From assembly GCA_013041995.1 (NCBI GenBank), contig JABDRA010000277.1:1-5377 (forward strand): a DNA stretch of 5,377 bases, written 5' to 3'. Of this stretch, positions 1-5,377 are shown piece after piece (position 1 is the stretch's first letter; every line of letters starts with the position of its first letter). Under the pieces are notes generated by a model that saw only the letters and a program-made list of their open reading frames with translations, did not search any database and was not told the DNA's origin. The translations under genes and the position numbers were made by a program. Source of the DNA: Anderseniella sp. (lineage in GTDB: Bacteria; Pseudomonadota; Alphaproteobacteria; Rhizobiales; Aestuariivirgaceae).

Positions 1-41
1 ATCACACGCTCACGCAACTCAATCGGATGTGCTTTGCCCAT
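1..41 (-). CDS. IS630-type transposase, N-terminal fragment running off the window
   Basis: Only the first 13 complete codons are in the window, reading MGKAHPIELRERV from the ATG at 41-39, followed by an incomplete AT. codon. The pattern M-x-KAHPxELRERVV/I is what I recall as the opening of IS630-family (DDE, Tc1/mariner-like) transposases of Alphaproteobacteria, just before their helix-turn-helix DNA-binding region. The start is well supported because AAGGAG lies seven bases upstream. No catalytic residue is visible, so it is unknown whether the gene is intact. It reads in the same direction as the rest of the window and begins about 210 bases beyond the stop of the GGDEF-EAL gene. The family assignment rests on a short peptide and is moderately confident. 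Confidence 0.7.
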   Translation of the reverse strand, partial: MGKAHPIELRERV

Positions 42-48
42 CACAATT

Positions 49-54
49 CTCCTT
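49..54 (-). promoter_or_regulatory. Ribosome binding site of the transposase fragment
   Basis: AAGGAG reads on the minus strand at 54-49, followed by a seven-base spacer and the ATG at 41. It is the best Shine-Dalgarno match in the window and fixes the start of the partial transposase. Confidence 0.7.
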
Positions 55-81
55 CCAGAAGGAAAGAGAATCAGAACTCAA

Positions 82-104
82 GTGATTTGGGAATCTTGAA
101 TCAC
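82..104. repeat. Short inverted repeat upstream of the transposase, possibly in the IS end
   Basis: GTGATT (82-87) and AATCAC (99-104) form a six-base inverted repeat around an 11-base loop, and GAATC occurs three times nearby (69-73, 91-95 and, in GAATCAC, 98-104). It lies 40 to 65 bases upstream of the transposase start, where an IS630-type terminal repeat or transposase-binding site would be expected. IS630 elements insert at TA dinucleotides; a TA at 123-124 is one possible outer boundary, but the other end of the element is outside the window, so the edge cannot be set. Confidence 0.3.
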
Positions 105-252
105 AAAAACCGCAACACGCTTTAGACTTCAGACTTGGCTAGAAAGAACAGCGAATGCCCGCAACAACGGCGTTTGATTCACAATCTGTGGAAGACGACA
201 AGCCCGTGGGCGGCACATACGCCTCGCACAGGCTCGCGGGCAACATCGTCTA

Positions 253-2571
253 TCAGGCGGTCAAACTGTCCAACCGGGCATGCTGCAACCACGGAGGTGC
301 AACAAGAAGCCGGGTTGCTTCTTCGACCGGGACAGGTTTGCTGAAATAATAACCCTGAAGGCAGTCACATCCCAGGCTGCCGAGAAGGTCTGCCTGCTCC
401 ATCGTCTCGACGCCCTCTGCGATGACCTTTTTCTCCAGGCTGTTGGAAAATTCGGTTAGCGCTTTGACAATGCCAAATGACGGTCTGTCATCCGGCAACC
501 CCATGACGAACTCCCGGTCTACCTTGAGCACGTCATAGTTTTCAGTCCTCAAATGCGACAGGCTGGCAAAGCCGGTTCCAAAATCGTCAAGCGACAGTGA
601 CACACCCATTTCGTCCAGTTCGCTGAGTGTCTTCCTCAACTGAGGGTTGCGCCCGGACAGCAGCACGTTCTCGGTGATTTCTATTGTGAGAGCTTTTGGT
701 GAGACACCGCTTTTGCTCAGCAGGTCGTTGACAAAAACACCAAAATTGGGCCTTGAAAGCTGCGAAGTTGATACATTGACCGAAATGTAGTCAACCGAAA
801 TTCCCTGGCGCGACCACTCTGCAAGTGTTGAAATTGACTGGTGAACTATTGCATCGCCAATCTCGATTGACAGCACCGGATCTTCCAGGGCCGGCCAGAA
901 CATTGCCGGCGGCAAAATCACGTCGTCTGCCTTTTTCCATCTCGCCAGGGCTTCAAACCCAACCAGCCGTCGATCTGTCGAGCGAACGATTGGCTGAAGG
1001 AAACCGGTAAACTCGCCACGATTGACTGCCCGGCCGACTTCTTCAAGAAGTGTTTGCGCGTCCAGCCGCTTCTGCCGCAACTCAGGCGAAAACACCTGCA
1101 CGGCGCAGCGTTCCTTGCTCTTTGCCTGCATCAACGCAGCGTCTGCAAAATCATACAATGTGGTCAGGTTGTGTGAGTGATCGGGATACAAAGCAGCCCC
1201 AACGCTGCCGGAGACCAATAGTTCGGTACCGTTGATTTCAAAGGGGGCCGAGAACAGATCGCTGACTTCCATCAACATGGCCTTGGGATCACCATCTACC
1301 GGCACAATGGCGGCGAACTCATCACCGGCCAACCTGTACACATCACCATTTGTCCCGATTGTACCGGCAAGACGGTGGCCGATTTCTATCAGCAGCGCGT
1401 CACCGGACGTATGACCCAGCCTGTCATTGATGTTCTTGAAGTCGTCCACATCAATCGCGATAACCGCATACCGGTCATTTTCGAAGTCCAGTGTTGATGT
1501 GTAGTTATCAAGCGCCTCGTAAAAACTGCGCCTGTTGTTCAGGTTGGTCAGATCATCCGTGTAGGCCATCGCAACAAGCTTGTTCTTGAGGGTGTGCTGT
1601 TCGGTGACATCTTCAAATGTCCCGAATACCTGCTTGTTTCCGTTCCCGTCTGTTGCAATTTCTCCCAACGAGCGCACCCAGCGCTTGACACCATCGGCTC
1701 TGATTATTTCTGCGTTAAAGTCAAACGGTTCTTCGGTAAGAACTGCTTTTTTCAGGCAATTCGAAACGGTCTCCCGCCATGCAGGTGAGTAAAACTCGAT
1801 GGCTGTTTCAATCTTTGGCTGATATCCAGGTTCAACTCCATGAATTTTCCTGGTCGCTTCCGACCAGACAATCTCTGATGTATTGGGAGTGAATTGCCAG
1901 GTTCCTATACTGGTTATGCGCGATATCTGATCAAACAACCTGTTTTGACGATGCAGAATCGATGCCTGCTTTTCCAGTTTCTCCGCTTGCCTTTTTTTGT
2001 CGGCCAGGGCTTGCCACCTCTGCCGGTTGGCCCGTTCCTTTAATAAAAGGCTTACGGCCAGGTCGGCGAAATCCGCAAGGGCTTCGACATTGGTACTGTC
2101 ACCAGACAGCGGCGCATCATTGACCAGCAGCAATGCACCAACTATGTGACCAGGCCGCAGTTTCAGCGGAGCGCCGGCAAAGCCGACCACCGCGCCGCTG
2201 GCGATCTGCGGATAGTTTTTAAGGTGCGGCTTGTTGGAAGCATCATGGACAAGCAAAGGCTTGCCTGCATCCACAATCAGGTTTGAAAGCGACTCCCGGC
2301 GAGCTACCCGCATCATCTCATATCCGAAAGATGCTTTGCCCCAGGCCGCAGTGTCATCGACAATCGCGACCACGCAGCCTGACACCCGCATTGTCCTGGC
2401 AACCAACCGGCACAAATCGGCAAGAGCAGGATCAGCACCGGGTTCGACCACCTGAAGACTGTCGACAACCTTGCGGTCGAGTGTTCCTGAAGCTGAGATC
2501 GTCACCATCTGTTTTGCATCCCGATTGTTTGTCGGAGCCAATGCTCCTACAATCACAATGGTCAACGGCAA
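253..2571 (-). CDS. GAF-PAS-GGDEF-EAL protein, probable c-di-GMP phosphodiesterase
   Basis: A soluble sensor-signalling protein of 772 codons with no evident signal peptide or membrane segment. Order: GAF-like domain (about residues 45-178), charged coiled-coil linker (178-212), PAS/PAC domain (213-330), GGDEF domain (335-495) and EAL domain (502-755). The EAL active site looks complete: E540-A-L, N599, E631 of EITE, DDFGTG at 662-667, K683, E719 and Q739. It should therefore hydrolyse c-di-GMP to pGpG. The cyclase motif is AGDEF (415-419) instead of GGDEF, and the RxxD inhibitory site is absent (G and G at the R and D positions). In such hybrids this domain may be a weak cyclase or a GTP-binding regulator of EAL; that is inference. 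The start is uncertain: TTG at 2571 gives the longest frame but lacks a Shine-Dalgarno and directly follows a stop. ATG at 2508 (residue 22) has a weak GGGA upstream and leaves all domains intact. Signals sensed by GAF and PAS are unknown. Confidence 0.93.
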   Translation of the reverse strand: MPLTIVIVGALAPTNNRDAKQMVTISASGTLDRKVVDSLQVVEPGADPALADLCRLVARTMRVSGCVVAIVDDTAAWGKASFGYEMMRVARRESLSNLIVDAGKPLLVHDASNKPHLKNYPQIASGAVVGFAGAPLKLRPGHIVGALLLVNDAPLSGDSTNVEALADFADLAVSLLLKERANRQRWQALADKKRQAEKLEKQASILHRQNRLFDQISRITSIGTWQFTPNTSEIVWSEATRKIHGVEPGYQPKIETAIEFYSPAWRETVSNCLKKAVLTEEPFDFNAEIIRADGVKRWVRSLGEIATDGNGNKQVFGTFEDVTEQHTLKNKLVAMAYTDDLTNLNNRRSFYEALDNYTSTLDFENDRYAVIAIDVDDFKNINDRLGHTSGDALLIEIGHRLAGTIGTNGDVYRLAGDEFAAIVPVDGDPKAMLMEVSDLFSAPFEINGTELLVSGSVGAALYPDHSHNLTTLYDFADAALMQAKSKERCAVQVFSPELRQKRLDAQTLLEEVGRAVNRGEFTGFLQPIVRSTDRRLVGFEALARWKKADDVILPPAMFWPALEDPVLSIEIGDAIVHQSISTLAEWSRQGISVDYISVNVSTSQLSRPNFGVFVNDLLSKSGVSPKALTIEITENVLLSGRNPQLRKTLSELDEMGVSLSLDDFGTGFASLSHLRTENYDVLKVDREFVMGLPDDRPSFGIVKALTEFSNSLEKKVIAEGVETMEQADLLGSLGCDCLQGYYFSKPVPVEEATRLLVAPPWLQHARLDSLTA

Positions 2572-2608
2572 TTAAAATAACGTGAAAACATAAACTTGAG
2601 GAATTTGG

Positions 2609-2614
2609 AGTATA
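2609..2614 (-). promoter_or_regulatory. Possible -10 box for the GGDEF-EAL gene
   Basis: The minus strand reads TATACT here, a close match to the sigma-70 -10 consensus TATAAT, inside an AT-rich stretch 38 bases before the TTG start. I see no good -35 box at 16 to 18 bases, so this is a weak call. If real, transcription would start near 2602 and the GGDEF-EAL gene would have its own promoter, separate from the upstream RT-cyclase genes. The box sits directly beyond the stop codon of the small frame at 2615-2755. Confidence 0.3.
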
Positions 2615-2755
2615 CTAAAAATAAACCCTGATTTTGATTACCAACCAGATGAATTTGCCTGGATCAGGATGGCTTTCGATTAAATCAGACAAAACTGCAT
2701 AAATCTGATCAGTCCTGACGTTCAAGAGCAACTTGATAAGTTCAATCGAACCCAT
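2615..2755 (-). CDS. Possible small protein of 46 residues downstream of the cyclase
   Basis: An ATG at 2755-2753 opens a 46-codon frame that ends with TAG at 2615-2617. The peptide starts MGSIELIKLLLNVRTDQ and ends with a hydrophobic, basic stretch FIWLVIKIRVYF (residues 35-46). It looks like an amphipathic helix followed by a short apolar tail, too short for a confident membrane call. Its support is position: AGGGAG lies four bases before the ATG, and the ATG is 12 bases beyond the last base of the cyclase gene's stop codon region, so ribosomes ending the cyclase could reinitiate here. It fills most of the gap between the two c-di-GMP genes. Against it, the stretch is AT-richer than the neighbouring genes and I recognise no family. 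It could also be chance or a decayed gene remnant. Confidence 0.4.
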   Translation of the reverse strand: MGSIELIKLLLNVRTDQIYAVLSDLIESHPDPGKFIWLVIKIRVYF

Positions 2756-2759
2756 AAGG

Positions 2760-2765
2760 CTCCCT
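2760..2765 (-). promoter_or_regulatory. Ribosome binding site of the possible small protein
   Basis: AGGGAG reads on the minus strand at 2765-2760, separated from the ATG by CCTT. The spacing is slightly short but usable. It begins two bases after the TGA of the upstream cyclase gene (2770-2768), which would allow coupled translation. Confidence 0.4.
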
Positions 2766-2767
2766 GG

Positions 2768-4264
2768 TCAGGCCTCGATTGTGCTTGTTTCAACTCTATT
2801 GCGGCCCAGGCTTTTTGCCTTGTAGAGGGATTGATCGGCTCGCTTGATCACCGAAGTGATCGTATCAGCGATATTTTCATAGTCCGCTGTCCCGATGCTG
2901 ACAGAAACATTGATTGCCCTACCGTCATAACTCAGTTTTTGCTGCTCGGTGATCTGGCGCAATCTCTCGGCAACAACCAACACATCGCTGCCCTTGGTTT
3001 CAGGCAGAAGCACGCAGAACTCCTCCCCGCCAAGCCGCCCGATCAGGTCGCGACCGCGAAGCTGGTTCTGCCAGCTTTTGCAGGTTGCATTCAGAACATG
3101 GTCTCCGGCGGCGTGGCCATGGCAATCATTGATCATCTTGAAATTATCCAGATCCAGCATCAACAGGGACACATTCCTGAAGTGGCGCTGTGAATGCGCC
3201 AGTTCAGCCTCGGCAAGTTCAAGAAACCGGTGCCTGTTGAGTGCTCCGGTCAGGGAATCCGTCCATGCAAGACGGCTTAATTCGCGCTCCTGGCGCTTTA
3301 ACTCCGTGATATCTATCCTGAAGCCGACCAGGCCGCCTGTGTTTGTGCGGCGCTCCTGAATTCTCAGCCACCGGTCACCCGGCAATTGCTGCTCAATCGG
3401 TTTCCCCGGGAATTGATGTTCGTGGATTCTTTGAGCAATCCATTCTTCTTTTTTGCCGACCGCGTCCGGATACTGCCCTGCATAAACACCTTGCCGGATC
3501 AGGTCGCCGAATTTGATGCCCGGCACACGCAGGTCTCCACTTTCCTTGTAAATTTCCCGATACCTGCGATTGCAATGCACGAGTCTGTCATTCTTGTCAT
3601 AAAGCACAAAGCCGTCAGGCAAGGCTTCCATGGCATCCTTCAACTCCACCTCGGCAACCTGATGACGCACTGCGGCGCGATGCAAACCTGCCATTCCGGA
3701 AACGTTGGTGGCAATGTCTTTCAAGGTAGTCCGGTCTGATACAGTAAAGCGCCGGCGCTTCGTATCAAGAGCAGCAATCACACCAAGCGTGTCGCCATGT
3801 TCATTCACAACCGGCACTGCCAACACTGCGCGCACCGCCTTCAAACCGGCAGCAATTTTCTGCAAGCTGACCCGCTTTGCGTTCTTGATATCCCCAATTT
3901 GCAGGATACCGGCGCGATTCACCTCCGGGACGATCAGTTCGGCGCATGCCGTGACATCGCGTTTGCTCATTCCAGCGAACGACCGGAGATCGTCGTCCTC
4001 ACCGACCGACACGGACACAAAAACCCGCGGCACATTCAGCGCAACACACGCGACCCTGGAAATCGCACTTATGGCTGGATAGGCGTCCGGAACCCCACAA
4101 CCAGCTTTGTCAAAGACTGTCTTGTCGCCAGAATTTGCCGTCATACCCAGTTTCTTGCAGACCTCAGTTCGAGAAATAACAGATTGCAGCATCATGCAGT
4201 CCAAGTCCTGCTGCAATCCTAAGCGGAACATTTGCATTTGTATCTTTTTGAAAAAATCACTCAC
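2768..4264 (-). CDS. GAF-PAS-GGDEF diguanylate cyclase
   Basis: A soluble enzyme of 498 residues predicted to make c-di-GMP from two GTP. Order: GAF-like domain (about residues 62-195), PAS domain of the PAS_7 type (about 205-325, with ALPDGFVLYD at 214-223 and ending FRIDITELKRQE), then GGDEF (326-495). The cyclase domain looks fully active: D336-S-L-T-G, DLDNF at 371-375, GGEEF at 412-416. The product-inhibition I-site RGRD (403-406) stands exactly five residues before GGEEF, so feedback inhibition by c-di-GMP is expected. The start is GTG at 4264-4262; it has only a weak Shine-Dalgarno, but it overlaps the TGA that ends the post-amber frame of the reverse transcriptase (GTGAGTGA), which suggests translational coupling. 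Alternative ATGs at codons 10 and 12 lack ribosome binding sites. There is no transmembrane segment, so the sensed signal is probably cytoplasmic; the ligands of GAF and PAS are unknown. Confidence 0.95.
   Translation of the reverse strand: MSDFFKKIQMQMFRLGLQQDLDCMMLQSVISRTEVCKKLGMTANSGDKTVFDKAGCGVPDAYPAISAISRVACVALNVPRVFVSVSVGEDDDLRSFAGMSKRDVTACAELIVPEVNRAGILQIGDIKNAKRVSLQKIAAGLKAVRAVLAVPVVNEHGDTLGVIAALDTKRRRFTVSDRTTLKDIATNVSGMAGLHRAAVRHQVAEVELKDAMEALPDGFVLYDKNDRLVHCNRRYREIYKESGDLRVPGIKFGDLIRQGVYAGQYPDAVGKKEEWIAQRIHEHQFPGKPIEQQLPGDRWLRIQERRTNTGGLVGFRIDITELKRQERELSRLAWTDSLTGALNRHRFLELAEAELAHSQRHFRNVSLLMLDLDNFKMINDCHGHAAGDHVLNATCKSWQNQLRGRDLIGRLGGEEFCVLLPETKGSDVLVVAERLRQITEQQKLSYDGRAINVSVSIGTADYENIADTITSVIKRADQSLYKAKSLGRNRVETSTIEA
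4257..4264 (-). other. Eight-base stop/start overlap, RT frame with cyclase gene
   Basis: The minus strand reads GTGAGTGA. The first three bases (4264-4262) are the cyclase start codon and the last three (4259-4257) are the TGA closing the reverse transcriptase frame as read past its internal TAG. Such overlaps usually mark co-transcribed, translationally coupled genes. The overlap makes sense only if the RT frame once ended here, or still does, rather than at 4353. Confidence 0.65.
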
Positions 4265-4331
4265 CCCGATCTGGATACGAACTGCTGTTCCGTCTTGCTA
4301 TTGCCGCAGATAACAGCTCCAGCAACTTCTG

Positions 4332-4344
4332 CCCGCGATGCGGG
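4332..4344 (-). repeat. Short GC-rich hairpin eight bases after the amber codon
   Basis: CCCGC and GCGGG form a perfect five-base stem with a three-base loop, beginning eight bases downstream of the TAG on the coding strand. The spacing resembles that of recoding-stimulating hairpins, but the stem is short and the same bases encode the conserved N-P-H-R-G residues. A chance hairpin is the simpler reading. Confidence 0.3.
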
Positions 4345-4352
4345 TTAACCGC

Positions 4353-5377
4353 CTATACCCAGCCGATTTTACCCAGCAATGAAGTCCGGAACACCGGATC
4401 ATTGAGCCGCAAATCGCCCGCCTTTCCACACGCATGAATGATCGCTTTCAACTGATCAAACGCCTTGCGTGTCACATTGAGGTGATGGTTAACAACAACG
4501 CCTGTCACGACCTGCCGGGATGTTTTTGACATTATGCGTGTCTTGGCTGAATTCGGCTGGAAGCCTTCATCCTCGATAATCTGGGGAACGGCACGCAGCA
4601 ATATTCCCGCAACATGACTATCGCCGGAAAAACTCAGATCGTCCGCATATCGACTGTAGTTGGCATCCACACTTTTGGCGAGAGCCGACAGGCGCTTGTC
4701 AAGTGTAAATACGGCCAGGTTGGCAAGGCCGGGAGATGCCGGTGATCCCTGAGGCAAATGCGGTTTTCGATAGGTGTCCCTGTCAGGCCCGCTCATGTGC
4801 TCAACCACGCGCGACGGTGTGACTGACGTGCAAAGTGCTGCCAAACAGCTCGCAACCTGGTGCGGGTATCCAAGGCATCGGAACAACCCGAATATGCGCC
4901 CTGCCCCGATCGACGGAAAGAAGTCTTTCAAGTCGAAGCATATCACAACCTGTTCGCCCGCGTGCCGGTTTGCGGCATCAAGGCAATTGCGCCCTTTTGC
5001 AAAGCCGAATGCATCAGGGTGGGCCGGTACCTTGTCCAGAATTCCGTGCAGTATCTGTCGTTGAACGGTTTTCAGGGTGGCCTTGGGAGCCTCGATAACC
5101 CGCATGCCGCCGGACTTCTTGCGGTGCAGGACGTAGTGATAGTGGTTCACTTGTGTGTCGCCATGATTTTCATATCGCGAGTGCAGATCTGCAAGGTAGT
5201 CAAGACGCTCAATCGGCAGGAGCAACCAGTCTGAAAGCGCATCCAGCGTTGCAAGTTGGGGAATATCCAGTGCTGCGAATACCGCGACAGGAGACATCAC
5301 AGGTGATGATAAATCCGGATCGGGCCAAATGTTGCGCCGGCTGCAAAAGCGGAAAACCCTCTCGAACTGCTCACTCT
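4353..5377 (-). CDS. Retron-like reverse transcriptase, 5' end open, truncated by amber stop
   Basis: An RNA-directed DNA polymerase. Residue numbers count from the GTG at 5300 (315 codons to the TAG). Seen in order: GGMRVIEAPK (64-73, finger motif), AFGFAKGRNC (97-106), AANRH (109-113), FDLKDFFPSI (122-131, catalytic D123), LPQGSPASPGLANL (182-195), RYADDLSFSG (217-226, catalytic D220 and D221), EGFQPNSAKT (245-254) and VVTGVVVN (264-271). VTG matches the retron region Y signature; AANRH is an imperfect form of the retron NAxxH signature. Polymerase chemistry should therefore be intact, but the thumb is cut at LLGKIGWV by TAG (4355-4353). The GTG/ATG pair at 5300/5297 has no Shine-Dalgarno, and the frame stays open for 25 more codons to the edge without any ATG, GTG or TTG, so the real start is probably outside. 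No msr-msd RNA can be recognised in the window. I infer retron-like rather than group II intron because no maturase or HNH region follows. The retron class is not assigned. Confidence 0.9.
   Translation of the reverse strand, partial: SEQFERVFRFCSRRNIWPDPDLSSPVMSPVAVFAALDIPQLATLDALSDWLLLPIERLDYLADLHSRYENHGDTQVNHYHYVLHRKKSGGMRVIEAPKATLKTVQRQILHGILDKVPAHPDAFGFAKGRNCLDAANRHAGEQVVICFDLKDFFPSIGAGRIFGLFRCLGYPHQVASCLAALCTSVTPSRVVEHMSGPDRDTYRKPHLPQGSPASPGLANLAVFTLDKRLSALAKSVDANYSRYADDLSFSGDSHVAGILLRAVPQIIEDEGFQPNSAKTRIMSKTSRQVVTGVVVNHHLNVTRKAFDQLKAIIHACGKAGDLRLNDPVFRTSLLGKIGWV

Larger units (their letters stand above)
4257..4352 (-). pseudogene. Post-amber C-terminal tail of the reverse transcriptase frame
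   Basis: The frame directly after the TAG at 4355-4353 stays open for 31 codons to the TGA at 4259-4257. It reads AVNPHRGQKLLELLSAAIAR followed by a short polar tail. Joined to the residues before the stop (LLGKIGWV), this gives the continuous thumb-region pattern LxGKIxWVxxVNPxRGxKLxxL that I know from retron-like bacterial reverse transcriptases. The tail is therefore genuine RT coding sequence, not chance. TAG is one base change from GAG, AAG, CAG and TGG, so a single substitution explains it. It is classed as a pseudogene segment because it is untranslated unless the amber is suppressed or read through; a sequencing error is also possible. Confidence 0.8.

Noticed and set aside
202..241. 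GC-rich stem GCCCG/CGGGC downstream of the GGDEF-EAL gene as a terminator
   Set aside because: The loop is long, internal pairings are short and competing, and no T tract follows on the minus strand, so a rho-independent terminator cannot be supported.
155..349. Plus-strand 64-codon frame starting MPATTAFDSQSVEDDKP
   Set aside because: Its first 33 codons look codon-like in their third bases, but it has only a weak ribosome binding site, and its second half is antisense to the conserved C-terminus of the GGDEF-EAL gene. No recognisable family.
2705..2712. Palindrome CTGATCAG as a regulator operator
   Set aside because: It lies inside the possible small gene, has no second copy nearby, and an eight-base palindrome is expected by chance fairly often.
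2572..2767. The gap between the two c-di-GMP genes as a retron msr-msd RNA
   Set aside because: It is about 1.6 kb from the RT and on its downstream side; I found no long inverted repeats or extended stem typical of an msd, and a small coding frame explains most of it.
3386..4222. Several plus-strand frames of 117 to 141 codons opposite the diguanylate cyclase
   Set aside because: They are antisense shadows of a gene with clear GAF, PAS and GGDEF domains, and their translations show no family pattern.
4353..4355. TAG read as pyrrolysine
   Set aside because: Pyrrolysine use is confined to a few lineages with pyl genes and is not expected in an Alphaproteobacterium; none of that machinery is in the window.

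Overview
The window looks like an accessory or variable stretch of an alphaproteobacterial chromosome. This is inferred from the moderate G+C content (about half, by eye), a PAS_7-type sensor domain of the kind common in Alphaproteobacteria, long GAF-PAS-GGDEF(-EAL) signalling proteins, and an IS630-type transposase start. I cannot name the species. Every gene I can support lies on the minus strand, so the transcription order runs from the right edge to the left.

Right part (4257-5377): a reverse transcriptase with all palm motifs intact, including YADD. It also has a retron-like VTG motif and a degenerate retron-like NAxxH motif (AANRH). The annotated frame stops at a TAG (4353-4355) in the middle of the conserved C-terminal block. 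The same frame continues past the TAG for 31 family-like residues to a TGA at 4257-4259. At the other end the frame is still open at the window edge, and the first in-window start (GTG at 5300) has no ribosome binding site, so the true N-terminus probably lies outside.

Middle (2615-4264): a soluble GAF-PAS-GGDEF diguanylate cyclase with an intact GGEEF active site and RxxD inhibitory site. Its GTG start overlaps the post-amber end of the reverse transcriptase frame by 8 bases (GTGAGTGA), the layout of a translationally coupled pair. Nine bases after its stop codon a 46-codon small frame begins behind AGGGAG; this may be a real small gene.

Left part (253-2571): a GAF-PAS-GGDEF-EAL protein with a complete EAL phosphodiesterase active site and a variant AGDEF cyclase motif without the I-site. 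A possible -10 box lies upstream of it. With the cyclase next door, this gives one gene likely to make c-di-GMP and one likely to degrade it. At positions 1-41 the first 13 codons of an IS630-type transposase run off the left edge behind a strong ribosome binding site.

The most interesting point is the reverse transcriptase-cyclase junction: an apparently ancestral coupled RT/c-di-GMP gene pair in which the RT now carries an amber codon inside its thumb. This could be a recent nonsense mutation, a sequencing error, or a recoded or suppressed stop; the sequence alone cannot decide.
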